A stretch of 15,230 bases of DNA from Deltaproteobacteria bacterium (GTDB lineage: Bacteria > Desulfobacterota > Desulfuromonadia > Geobacterales > Pseudopelobacteraceae), in assembly GCA_016219145.1 (NCBI GenBank), contig JACRCG010000309.1, positions 1-15,230 of the forward strand, written 5' to 3'. Within the stretch, counting starts at the first letter, position 1, and every line of letters starts with the position of its first letter. Under the pieces are notes generated by a model. That model was given only the letters and a program-made list of their open reading frames with translations. It was not told the origin of the DNA and did no database searches. Shown here in pieces: positions 7,780-14,352 of the stretch. The position numbers and the translations under genes were made by a program.

Positions 7780-8100
7780 TCAGTTTTCGGGGGATTTGAT
7801 GATTTCTACTACTGAAAATACCCACACCAGAAAAAATGCCGCCAGTACGGACTTCCCGAATCCGGACACCCCGTCCAGCGCCTTCATGACTTCTGATGGC
7901 GCTATGACGACCGCGCCAGCCGCGATCTGCGAGGCGATCACCGGAGAAAGCCCCTTGAGCAGCACAAAAAGCGCCAGCAGCAGGATCAGGTTGACCAGCG
8001 CAATGATAATGCCGCCTGCAGCCTTGCGGCCGAGATAAATCTGCCCCAGTCCCGGCAGCACAAATGCGGATAACAGCAGAGCCTTCATTTTTCTGTTCAT
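7780..8100 (-). CDS. Small TM2-like integral membrane protein
   Basis: A 106-residue hydrophobic protein of unknown function. It has an N-terminal motif LLLSAFVLPGLGQIYLGRKA, which resembles the PGLG-xx-YLG pattern of TM2-like proteins. Hydrophobic segments lie at about 28-48 and 55-67, and the last helix at about 83-100 (VLAAFFLVWVFSVVEII). The start ATG at 8100 overlaps the stop codon of the suhB-like gene (ATGA), and GGAGG lies 6 nt upstream, so translational coupling with suhB is likely. A longer overlapping frame (7721-8149) was dismissed because it lacks these membrane features. No enzymatic residues are visible. Confidence 0.8.
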   Translation of the reverse strand: MNRKMKALLLSAFVLPGLGQIYLGRKAAGGIIIALVNLILLLALFVLLKGLSPVIASQIAAGAVVIAPSEVMKALDGVSGFGKSVLAAFFLVWVFSVVEIIKSPEN

Positions 8101-8897
8101 ACGGCGCCTCCAGCGGCGACATCGGCAAGCATGGCCACCATTTCGTCATGAATCAGGCCGTTGCTGGCCACGATCCTGTCATTGAAAATATCGTAGGATG
8201 AACCATCAAAGGTCGTCACCACTCCTCCCGCCTCCTGCACCAGCAGAACACCTGCCGCCACATCCCAGGCTTTCAGTTTCAGCTCCCAGAAGCCGTCCAG
8301 GCGTCCGGCCGCCACACAGGCCAGATCCAGCGCCGCCGCACCGGCCCGGCGAATGCCGCGGGCCGCTTTCTGGAAGGCGATGAAACTGGCAAAATTGTTG
8401 GCAGGATCGGTAGCGCAGTCATAGGGAAAACCGGTCCCCAGCAGCGAGTTTTTCAAGGGAGAACGGCCGGATACCGATAGCCGACTGCCATTTAGAAAGG
8501 CGCCGCCCCCCTTGGTCGCCGAGAAGAGTTCATCGTAGATCGGGTTGTAGATAACTCCGGCCACCAGTTCATCTTCGTGCTGAAGAGCGATGGAGGAACA
8601 GAACCAGGGAAAGCCGTGAGCATAGTTGGTGGTGCCGTCCACCGGATCAATGATCCAGCGGAAGGGAGAGCAGTTCTGCGGGTAGTCTCCCTCCTCGGCG
8701 ACAATGTTGTGATCCGGAAAGTGCGCCAGCAGATGCTCGACAATCAGCCGTTCCGACTCCCTGTCAACCTCGGTTACCAGGTTTTTGTCACCCTTCATAT
8801 CTATGTTCAGAGATGAAGCGAAGCGGGATTTCTGGTATTTTCCGGCGATTCTGGCGGCGGTGACGGCTTCTGTCAGATAGCGGTGAAAATTTGTCAT
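8097..8897 (-). CDS. suhB: Inositol-1-monophosphatase (SuhB/IMPase family)
   Basis: A 266-residue Mg-dependent phosphatase with normal family length. The metal-binding motifs are intact: VAEEGDY (Glu68/69), WIIDPVDGTTNYAHG (Asp84, Asp87, with Thr89/Thr90) and WDVAAGVLLVQEAGG (Asp212). Members hydrolyse inositol monophosphate or related sugar phosphates; some, as in E. coli SuhB, also act in rRNA transcription antitermination. The substrate here cannot be told from sequence. It overlaps the small membrane protein gene by four bases. Upstream is a 170-bp gap. The start ATG has GGAG about 11 nt away. Confidence 0.93.
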   Translation of the reverse strand: MTNFHRYLTEAVTAARIAGKYQKSRFASSLNIDMKGDKNLVTEVDRESERLIVEHLLAHFPDHNIVAEEGDYPQNCSPFRWIIDPVDGTTNYAHGFPWFCSSIALQHEDELVAGVIYNPIYDELFSATKGGGAFLNGSRLSVSGRSPLKNSLLGTGFPYDCATDPANNFASFIAFQKAARGIRRAGAAALDLACVAAGRLDGFWELKLKAWDVAAGVLLVQEAGGVVTTFDGSSYDIFNDRIVASNGLIHDEMVAMLADVAAGGAV

Positions 8898-8961
8898 TAC
8901 AGGTTAATCTCCATCTCTGTGTAACCGGTTTGCGCATCAACACAGCATCATGGTTACCGAC

Positions 8962-8967
8962 ATTATA
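8962..8967 (-). promoter_or_regulatory. Possible -10 element upstream of suhB
   Basis: A perfect TATAAT on the minus strand, about 65 bp before the suhB start, lies in the gap between suhB and the toxin gene. No good -35 hexamer is found 16-18 bp upstream, so this is weak evidence. Confidence 0.25.
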
Positions 8968-9067
8968 TGACCTCAAAATAACCGATAAACACGGACACGT
9001 CTATTTTGATTGTTTCCAGGCGACCAGTTTATTAACTCCGCGCGATCACTATATGATAATCGCTATC

Positions 9068-9502
9068 TTACTCCCGAGGAGTTGTCATCTCCCCGATCAA
9101 CACCACATGCTCTTCCATCGGCGTATCCTTAAGCGCATTACAAAGTTTTTCATCAGCTGTGACCATACGACAATTACAGGCGACCGCCAAAGCAAGATAG
9201 ATGCTGTCGTAAAAACTCCGGCGCCAGGTAATTGAAATTCTGGAAGCTTCATCGATAAGGGAATATGCCGGCACAATACGGAGATTCATCCGGCAAAGGT
9301 CTGCCAGCAGCACAGGAATAACGCCCGGTTCAAGCTCTTGGCGCAGCCACTTTTTCCAGAGCACATTTCCGCATTCAGATATAATCAAATCCGGCGCAAC
9401 CAGTTCGTATCCGGCATTGAGCAGCCTGATTGCATTGATGGAGTGGCACTCCGGAAGAAACCATTTGATGGCAACGCTGGCATCTATCACCAGTGCAGTC
9501 AT
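9068..9502 (-). CDS. vapC: PIN-domain toxin, VapC family
   Basis: A 144-residue PIN-domain ribonuclease with all four acidic residues that bind Mg or Mn: Asp7 (VIDASVAIKWF), Glu43 (ISECGNVLWK), Asp99 (SFYDSIYLALA) and Asp117 (MVTADEKL). VapC toxins cleave RNA, usually tRNA or rRNA, and are held in check by the cognate antitoxin. Its start overlaps the antitoxin stop (ATGA at 9499-9502), the usual coupled arrangement, with GGAGG about 10 nt upstream inside the antitoxin gene. It appears intact. The RNA target cannot be predicted. Confidence 0.93.
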   Translation of the reverse strand: MTALVIDASVAIKWFLPECHSINAIRLLNAGYELVAPDLIISECGNVLWKKWLRQELEPGVIPVLLADLCRMNLRIVPAYSLIDEASRISITWRRSFYDSIYLALAVACNCRMVTADEKLCNALKDTPMEEHVVLIGEMTTPRE

Positions 9503-9729
9503 CTTTCACGATCCTCCCGCACCAGCTCAGCGCTGTCGTTGAAGATACGTCCGGCAAAATATGACTGCCAGCGCTCGGCAATCGTCAGAGGCGATTCGTC
9601 GGGACTATTGGCATACCCCTCCAGGATCAACTTCACTTCCCCCTGTAACGAGCGGTTATGATTTTTTGCCAGTGCTTTCAGTTTTTGTATGGTTTCTTCT
9701 TCCAGATTGCGGATCAGTAACTGGGGCAT
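9499..9729 (-). CDS. vapB: FitA/VapB-type ribbon-helix-helix antitoxin
   Basis: A 76-residue antitoxin. The N-terminal 40 residues (PQLLIRNLEEETIQKLKALA, then NHNRSLQGEVKLILEGYA) are a FitA-like ribbon-helix-helix DNA-binding domain. The C-terminal tail, with SYFAGRIFNDSAELVREDR, should wrap round the PIN toxin and block its active site. It begins at ATG 9729 with a perfect AGGAGGT five bases upstream, and its promoter region holds a perfect palindrome (9745-9765) that is the likely autoregulatory site. Confidence 0.92.
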   Translation of the reverse strand: MPQLLIRNLEEETIQKLKALAKNHNRSLQGEVKLILEGYANSPDESPLTIAERWQSYFAGRIFNDSAELVREDRER

Positions 9730-9744
9730 GGCGGACCTCCTTTT

Positions 9745-9765
9745 ATGATAGCGTTATGCTATCAT
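9745..9765 (-). promoter_or_regulatory. Palindromic operator of the vapBC pair
   Basis: ATGATAGC and GCTATCAT form a perfect 8-bp inverted repeat with a five-base centre. The repeat ends 3 bp upstream of the antitoxin's Shine-Dalgarno site, so it covers the probable transcription start region. Ribbon-helix-helix antitoxins typically bind such sites as dimers to repress their own operon. Confidence 0.65.
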
Positions 9766-9905
9766 GGTTTTCCCCGAGGCAGCAAGGAGTATCCGGCAAT
9801 TGCTTCCAGCAAGGGCCTGCTTATGGCCGTGGATGTTGTTATTCGAGAAGAGTTTTTTGAGACACGTACCGTGCATAATCTGGAAACGGTGATCAAAAGG
9901 TCCTT

Positions 9906-9934
9906 GCAAATGTCAGTAAGTCAAGCCTGACCCC
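9906..9934. repeat. 29-bp dispersed direct repeat, copy 1
   Basis: The core AAGTCAAGCCTGACCCC, with about 12 flanking bases, matches the copy at 14823-14851 at 27 of 29 positions and in the same orientation. Read on the minus strand it supplies the last codons (GSGLTY) and stop of the truncated RhuM-like frame. It contains stop codons in two frames on each strand. It probably marks a recombination or insertion junction. Confidence 0.8.
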
Positions 9935-10216
9935 GGAGCCCTTGTTGTCTTATAGCTTTTACCGTCTGCGGCAGTATGTTCCAAAATGGAACTAACTGAA
10001 TATTCCGCTAACTCACCACTATCAAGGATGTTTTTCAGATGTTTGGTGATTGCCGGACGCTGCACACCGAACAAGTCGGCAACCTTTTTTTGGGAGAGCC
10101 AGATGTTCTCGTCATGCAGAAACACTTCTACCTTTATCTTGCCGTTAGAGGAGATATAGAGCAAAAAATCGGTGAAACTGTTATTGGGAACCGGTACGTT
10201 TCTATTCTTGCGACAT
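9913..10216 (-). pseudogene. RhuM-like gene, 5' frameshifted and 3' truncated
   Basis: The recognisable text runs PVPNNSFTDFLLYISSNGKI, then VEVFLHDENIWLSQKKVADLFGV and SVSSILEHTAADGKSYKT, which is the N-terminal part of RhuM/virulence-type proteins, including a helix-turn-helix-like segment. Full-length members run to about 330 residues; here similarity stops abruptly after YKT and about ten foreign residues follow to a stop inside the 29-bp repeat. At the 5' end an ATG at 10216 overlaps the AbiEii stop (TGATG) but hits a stop at codon 5. The conserved text is in another frame that has no start before a TTG at 10164, which would cut off conserved residues. I infer a small indel in the first codons plus loss of the 3' two thirds. 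Not expected to be functional. Confidence 0.75.
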
Positions 10217-11166
10217 CACAGTCGATCAAAGTTTTCCCGAATCCGCTTCAGGATCGTATCGAACGGAACCATGCCCGCATAATACAACCCTTGAGTCTTT
10301 GCGTACTCTGATGTGTAAAGCTGGAAAACTGTGGGATCTTGAAGCAGGAAGGCCGTGTTTTCGGAGATACACCTGACATCCTCTTTGCGGAAGCGCTCCT
10401 CCTTACGCTTCTGATATGTTTCAGTGCCGATAAACTCCTGCACTCTCGGATCGGCCAAAAGGCAATAGATGTCGTAATAATGCCGCAGGAAATTCACCGG
10501 GAAACCTCCTGATTCCTGCTGCTGACGAAACTTGGTCGATACTGCCTGAAGTTTTTCAACCAGCGTATAGGCAGGATGATAGCATTTCACCTGTAATGCC
10601 CTGTTATCAGTGAAAGTGACTCGACTTGTAGCTGCCTTATCCAGTGCCCATGACGAAATATCAACCGCCACGTTGGGCGTAGTATCATCGAAGCCCACTT
10701 CCAGCAGTATTCCCGGCTTCAGTCCGGAGATTGCCTGTAAAGTTGTTGGGTATATCAGGCGAATACCGGCGCCACGAAATTGATCATCATCAAATTCATG
10801 GTCTCTATAAACACTCTCTATTCCCGATATGTGAATGGTTTCGGCCAGCCAGTCAAAGAAGCGGCTACGGGACAAGATATGTGCCGGTTTCTGATGGTTT
10901 TTGCCAGCCATGACCTGCAATTCGGCAGGTGATTCGATACGAATATCAATGTCTTCAGAAAAACGCTCGATAATCCGGTATCCCTTGGAAAGCGAGGTGC
11001 CACCCTTCAGCTCAAAGATAAATCCTTGTTTCGCCAAACCATACAGCACATGCATGATCCAGTAATCTTTCTCAATCAATTGCGGCAGAATGCGCCGTTC
11101 GCCAGAGACTACCTGAATCAGGTCGCGGAAATCTTTTAGTTCGTGCAGATAGTTGTCAGGCTGCAT
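10216..11166 (-). CDS. abiEii: AbiEii/AbiGii-type nucleotidyltransferase toxin
   Basis: A 316-residue protein of the AbiEii toxin family. The family's N-terminal motif LIEKDYWIMHVL (about 30-41) precedes the nucleotidyltransferase core GGTSLSKGYRIIERFSEDID (55-74), with the Gly-Gly-Thr-Ser turn and the Asp72/Asp74 metal ligands. The long helical C-terminal region is complete, ending ILKRIRENFDRL. AbiE toxins abort phage infection; characterised relatives transfer nucleotides, in the mycobacterial MenA case onto tRNA acceptor ends. I place the start at ATG 11166, with GAGGAGG nine bases upstream and an 11-base overlap with the antitoxin gene, rather than the 41-residue upstream extension, which has no similarity and lies inside the antitoxin gene. 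The decayed rhuM gene follows directly. Confidence 0.88.
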   Translation of the reverse strand: MQPDNYLHELKDFRDLIQVVSGERRILPQLIEKDYWIMHVLYGLAKQGFIFELKGGTSLSKGYRIIERFSEDIDIRIESPAELQVMAGKNHQKPAHILSRSRFFDWLAETIHISGIESVYRDHEFDDDQFRGAGIRLIYPTTLQAISGLKPGILLEVGFDDTTPNVAVDISSWALDKAATSRVTFTDNRALQVKCYHPAYTLVEKLQAVSTKFRQQQESGGFPVNFLRHYYDIYCLLADPRVQEFIGTETYQKRKEERFRKEDVRCISENTAFLLQDPTVFQLYTSEYAKTQGLYYAGMVPFDTILKRIRENFDRL

Positions 11167-11737
11167 TGGCGAGTGCCTCCTCAAACAACTTTCGTGTGGC
11201 AACCTTGGCAAAACCCTTAACAGCGGCTTGAAGGCGCTTGGCATCCATTTCCGAAACCTTTGCACGTACCCTGGCAAGAACAGCATCACGATCTTCCGCC
11301 AGTTGACTCAGGTTATTCACCAGATCTACCAGCAGAAATTCAGGCGTAGCTTTCTTGGGGAAGCGCGGTTTTCTCTGAAAATCAAACAGTTGCCCGCCAA
11401 GTTCAAAGCGTCCATGTCGTTTGTGATTGTAAACCACCTGATAGTTGTAAAGCTGTGTTGTGCCAAGGCCAAGGGCGTTGTAGTCGTTAGGAGATGTCAC
11501 CAGATAATCGTCGTCTTTCAGGAAAGAGGTAAGCAGTTTATCAGTGCTGGCAGGCAACACGCCGAAGCGGGAGAGTTGCGGACATTGATACAGCCCACTG
11601 CCGATCTTCACCAGCACACCTTCATTCACCAAACCGGCAACATCGCGATCTACGCTGCGTGACAATTTTTCAAGGTCGGAGCGACGGTACACCTGACCAG
11701 GTTTCAATTTTGTTTTAACGTTTTCAAGAGCGGTCAT
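11156..11737 (-). CDS. abiEi: AbiEi-type antitoxin (DUF6088-like winged helix)
   Basis: A 193-residue protein with an N-terminal winged helix (KPGQVYRRSDLEKLSRSVDR, then LVNEGVLVKIGSGLYQCP). The longer C-terminal domain (LVTSPNDYNALGLGTTQLYN, FPKKATPEFLLVDLVNNL) is typical of DUF6088/AbiEi antitoxins. It is the partner of the downstream nucleotidyltransferase and should repress the operon. I choose ATG 11737 because GAGG lies eight bases upstream; the in-frame GTG at 11746 overlaps that site. A 261-bp gap upstream carries a promoter overlapped by interleaved inverted repeats, in keeping with autoregulation. Confidence 0.86.
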   Translation of the reverse strand: MTALENVKTKLKPGQVYRRSDLEKLSRSVDRDVAGLVNEGVLVKIGSGLYQCPQLSRFGVLPASTDKLLTSFLKDDDYLVTSPNDYNALGLGTTQLYNYQVVYNHKRHGRFELGGQLFDFQRKPRFPKKATPEFLLVDLVNNLSQLAEDRDAVLARVRAKVSEMDAKRLQAAVKGFAKVATRKLFEEALANAA

Positions 11738-11812
11738 GACGTTCACCTCGGGAAAAGCATATCAGCTTGAGTGGTGTATTTCAATATTTTTGTTAAAATT
11801 TCATGCAGTAAT

Positions 11813-11869
11813 CTTGGCAATCTACCTGAATGTATTGTTTTATTATATTTTTGCCAAGGATGTTCAGGT
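11813..11869 (-). promoter_or_regulatory. abiE promoter with interleaved inverted repeats
   Basis: Two perfect inverted repeats are interlocked: CTTGGCAA (11813-11820) with TTGCCAAG (11851-11858), and ACCTGAA (11824-11830) with TTCAGGT (11863-11869). On the minus strand a candidate promoter has its -35 TTGGCA (11852-11857) in one arm and, after 17 bp, its -10 TACATT (11829-11834) overlapping another. This is about 75-130 bp upstream of abiEi. AbiEi proteins are known to bind inverted repeats in their promoters, so this is a likely operator; an RNA pseudoknot is the alternative reading. Confidence 0.55.
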
Positions 11870-11998
11870 TTGAAGTGGGGCGAAGGGGCTGAAAGCTTTT
11901 GTTTGGAGTTGATATACGCCCCTGGTTCATCTAAGGGAGTGGGACAAAGCAAGGCCTCCCCACTGATAAAAAATAAAAAGGGGTGGGTACTTTTTAAC

Positions 11999-12193
11999 TC
12001 ATATCGCCGCAACACTCTTCTCCACAAACGACGCATACCGCTCCGACAGGTCACTCCAGTTCTGTGCGACTTGCAGCTCGGATGCGCCGGTCAGACGAAA
12101 ACGAAATCTGCGGATGTCGCCAGCACTGAATGCAGCGGGAAGAAGCCTTGATGCCCCCAGCTTGATCAACCAGAAATCTGTCCTGCTCTTCAA
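11999..12193 (-). CDS. Small unknown ORF coupled to the ATPase gene, possible remnant
   Basis: A 64-codon frame that opens with TTG at 12193, overlapping the stop codon of the AlbA_2 ATPase gene (TTGA), and ends with TGA at 11999. Codon use looks like real coding sequence (many G/C third positions), and the ending LQVAQNWSDLSERYASFVEK reads like a genuine helical protein. I do not recognise the family. It could be a coupled small protein or the C-terminal relic of a larger gene removed by deletion. If it is not a gene, then 11738-12189 (452 bp) holds only the abiE promoter repeats. Confidence 0.35.
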   Translation of the reverse strand: MKSRTDFWLIKLGASRLLPAAFSAGDIRRFRFRLTGASELQVAQNWSDLSERYASFVEKSVAAI

Positions 12194-13590
12194 CCTGCAA
12201 CAGGCACTCTCCTCCGATACCAGCCGTTTTTTGGTGAACCGACAAATTCGATTTTTCCACGATCTTTCAGGTCGGCAATATCACGCTTTGCTGTCACCTG
12301 TGAAACATTCCAGCGTTGAGCCAAATCGGTGGACTTAGCCTTGGCGCCACCGGCAAGTTGCTCCATAAACCACTTTTGTCGTTCATTTACAGGATCATTT
12401 ACAGGATCATTTACAGGATCATTAAATGCTTCACCATGATCCACATACGGATGTGGATGGAATACCACTCGAACAGCAGCACCAAGTTCCTGCCATTCCG
12501 GCTCCGGATAGCCACCGGAATGGCAGGAGTCATTTATGCGCTGATAACCGCTGCCCCACTCTTCCATCAAATGTAGCATACGCATGATCCGGGCAATCAT
12601 ACGGTTCCGGATTTTGCTGACGCCGGCTTTAAGTTCTGTAATTGTCAGACCGAAGGGGAGTGGACCGGGGTTCTGGATTTCCAGCCGGTCATCGTATATT
12701 GCTACCAGGATGCGCATGCCGGATTGAAAATAAGCCGCGTGGGCAATGGCATTCACAAGAGCTTCACGTACCGCGACTTCGGGATACTCCGGGATTTCCC
12801 GGCGATACATCCCTTCAATCCGAGCCGCCATACGGGTATTGCGCCGGATGAATCGGGGCACTTCAACAATCGCGTCAAGAACAGTTCCTTCAATATCAAG
12901 CGAGTCGAGAAATTCTGTTTTGTCGGTACCGCGAAAACGGGCACAACTTACCCGCGCATCCGGGCAAATGGTTAATCTTGCAGCATCGGAACCAAAAAGG
13001 ATAACTCCGCCCAGTGACGGAACCATCCGCCCTGCAAACGGCACCACTATGGCAAGTGATGCCGTTTTTGCATCGTCAAGCGCCATTTCGGCTGATGCAA
13101 AGAGCTTTTGGGCCTTTGTAATCTGCAGATCATCGGGTGACAGATCCGGACATGGCGTGAGATCAAACGAAAGACCTGAGTGTGTTCGTTGAAGTTCCGC
13201 AAGCAATTCCGGTCCGGCAGGGCGGCTGGTGGAGCCAAGGCGGACATACACGCCACGCTCCGCACCCTCAGATTTCAGATAGAATGGCCCGCGCCAGAAG
13301 GGAACACGAACAAGCAGTAACGTCTTGCCATTATAAGAGGTGATTTCAATTTCAGGTTGCATTGCAGGCCGTATATTGTCGGCGACAGCATTGGCCAGGC
13401 GCTCTTCCGCACTCTCCACATCTTCGACGCCGATAATTTCTCCATTATCTTTCTTGCCGATAACAAGAAGTCCACCGGCAGTATTGGCAAATGCCACCAG
13501 TGTTTTCAAAATAGGTTTAAGCGAGGAGAGATCCCGCTTGAATTCAAGAGTCTTGCTTTCCTGCTGTGTGAGAGTTTCAGCAATGTTCAT
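12190..13590 (-). CDS. AlbA_2 / GHKL-ATPase / winged-helix protein
   Basis: A 466-residue protein often annotated as ATP-binding or RecG-like helicase, though it has no helicase motifs. Residues about 10-125 form a Schlafen AlbA_2 domain (ESKTLEFKRDLSSLKPILKT, FANTAGGLLVIGKKDNGEII). A GHKL ATPase domain lies at about 268-375 with an N box REALVNAIAHAAY (Glu276, Asn280) and a following glycine motif RLEIQNPGPLPFGLT. Residues 390-402 are three NDPV repeats, and a winged helix occupies about 403-460 (STDLAQRWNVSQVTAKRDIA). Family members occur in defence and regulatory settings; the role here is unknown. The start ATG 13590 is preceded by GGAAG. It follows the HNH scrap by 21 bp, so it is likely in one operon with the wHTH-nucleotidyltransferase pair. 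Confidence 0.88.
   Translation of the reverse strand: MNIAETLTQQESKTLEFKRDLSSLKPILKTLVAFANTAGGLLVIGKKDNGEIIGVEDVESAEERLANAVADNIRPAMQPEIEITSYNGKTLLLVRVPFWRGPFYLKSEGAERGVYVRLGSTSRPAGPELLAELQRTHSGLSFDLTPCPDLSPDDLQITKAQKLFASAEMALDDAKTASLAIVVPFAGRMVPSLGGVILFGSDAARLTICPDARVSCARFRGTDKTEFLDSLDIEGTVLDAIVEVPRFIRRNTRMAARIEGMYRREIPEYPEVAVREALVNAIAHAAYFQSGMRILVAIYDDRLEIQNPGPLPFGLTITELKAGVSKIRNRMIARIMRMLHLMEEWGSGYQRINDSCHSGGYPEPEWQELGAAVRVVFHPHPYVDHGEAFNDPVNDPVNDPVNERQKWFMEQLAGGAKAKSTDLAQRWNVSQVTAKRDIADLKDRGKIEFVGSPKNGWYRRRVPVAG
12384..12419. repeat. Three tandem 12-bp units inside the ATPase gene
   Basis: The unit CATTTACAGGAT occurs three times without mismatch, followed by a partial fourth. Because 12 is a multiple of three, each unit encodes Asn-Asp-Pro-Val and copy-number changes keep the reading frame. 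It forms the linker between the ATPase domain and the C-terminal winged helix. Confidence 0.9.
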
Positions 13591-13611
13591 GGTCGCACTT
13601 CCATGTATCAG

Positions 13612-13800
13612 TTATTTTATTGTCCGCAATCTCAGAACACCCGATTCCCTGCCTTTCAATTCCCTATTCACCAGATCCAGCACCGCCAGCAGCAGGAGCG
13701 GCTTGTGCGGGGCCTTGCGTTTGGTGGCGTCGGTCCAGGTTGGGCCGGGGGCGCGGCCCAGGGAGGCGAAGTGTTTGATGGAGGTGGTGAGTGAGGTCAT
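13612..13800 (-). pseudogene. N-terminal fragment of an HNH restriction endonuclease
   Basis: A 62-codon frame whose segment KRKAPHKPLLLLAVLDLV is the hallmark N-terminus of a family of HNH endonucleases that includes phosphorothioate-dependent and McrA-like enzymes of roughly 250-300 residues. Similarity stops after DLV; the remaining residues look random and end at TAA. No HNH motif remains, so nuclease activity is not expected. It starts 6 bp after the nucleotidyltransferase stop and lies 21 bp before the AlbA_2 ATPase start, so the whole 3' part was lost by deletion while the flanking operon stayed in register. A functional tiny protein cannot be excluded but is unlikely. Confidence 0.65.
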
Positions 13801-13806
13801 CAGTCT

Positions 13807-14352
13807 TTATCCGAGCTTTTCTGGAAGCCGCTTTGACACATTTTTCTCGAAAACTTCTGCAAACCCTTCATTTACAGACCATCGTCTAACCTCTTCAAAA
13901 TCGATATTATGATCTCCGGCAATGAGTATCGCCTGTTCGAGACTCTGTTGATCTTTCCAGTGATAGAAGGCTGCCAGCCTGTCCTTCACACAATCAGTCG
14001 GAGATAACAGCCGCAGATTGCCGGTTGAAAAGCGGAGAGTGCTGATTTCGGAAGGTGGCTCATCACCAATTGCCAAAGGACCTGAGGGGAATTCTACAAA
14101 GAAAGGCGTCTGCGGATTTATAAAGTAGCGGTTCTCTTCCGTGAAGTTGATCTCTATCAGTGCGGCACGCACCTTCTGGCGGGTTGATGACCCGGTGATG
14201 ATAAAGTCGAGATCGAACGAGCTGTACTCATTAGCAGAATAGATCGAAATGCAGGCTCCACCGACAAGTACCGTTTCAATCCCCTTGCTGCGAAGATGCT
14301 CGGCTATATAGGCGGCAAGTTCACCAATGGTTAGCTCGGACAGTGAGATCAC
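13807..14352 (-). CDS. DUF6036-like nucleotidyltransferase (possible toxin)
   Basis: A 181-residue protein with a minimal nucleotidyltransferase fold. VLVGGACISIYSANEYSSFD places the Gly31-Gly32 turn before Asp47, and Asp49 follows, matching the hGG-x(9-14)-DhD pattern. The later segment LSPTDCVKDRLAAFYHWKDQ is typical of DUF6036-like proteins. The start is GTG 14352, overlapping the stop of the upstream winged-helix gene (GTGA), so the two are coupled. By analogy with AbiEi-AbiEii and MNT systems, this may be a toxin that modifies RNA or protein, controlled by its DNA-binding partner; no such activity has been shown for this family as far as I know. The protein appears complete. Confidence 0.72.
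   Translation of the reverse strand: MISLSELTIGELAAYIAEHLRSKGIETVLVGGACISIYSANEYSSFDLDFIITGSSTRQKVRAALIEINFTEENRYFINPQTPFFVEFPSGPLAIGDEPPSEISTLRFSTGNLRLLSPTDCVKDRLAAFYHWKDQQSLEQAILIAGDHNIDFEEVRRWSVNEGFAEVFEKNVSKRLPEKLG

Noticed and set aside
7721..8149. 142-codon minus-strand frame overlapping the small membrane protein
   Set aside because: The alternative frame at 7780-8100 has a good ribosome site, stop/start overlap with suhB and clear membrane helices; this one has none.
9745..9930. 61-codon plus-strand frame ending in the 29-bp repeat
   Set aside because: It starts inside the vapBC operator and matches nothing I know. Its later part (VVIREEFFETRTVHNLETVI) could be a relic of a gene cut by the repeat, but the evidence is too thin.
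11167..11289. 41-residue N-terminal extension of the AbiEii protein
   Set aside because: It lies wholly inside the antitoxin gene, has no similarity to the family, and the ATG at 11166 has a proper ribosome site.
11938..11964. Hairpin AGTGGG / CCCACT upstream of abiE
   Set aside because: Short stem with a 15-base loop and no T run on either strand, so not called a terminator.
12384..12419. Tandem repeats as a possible CRISPR array
   Set aside because: The units are 12 bp, directly abutting without spacers, and lie in frame within a gene.
12746..13192. 148-codon plus-strand frame opposite the AlbA_2 ATPase
   Set aside because: Low-complexity Ser/Arg/Thr composition and full antisense overlap with a recognised protein.
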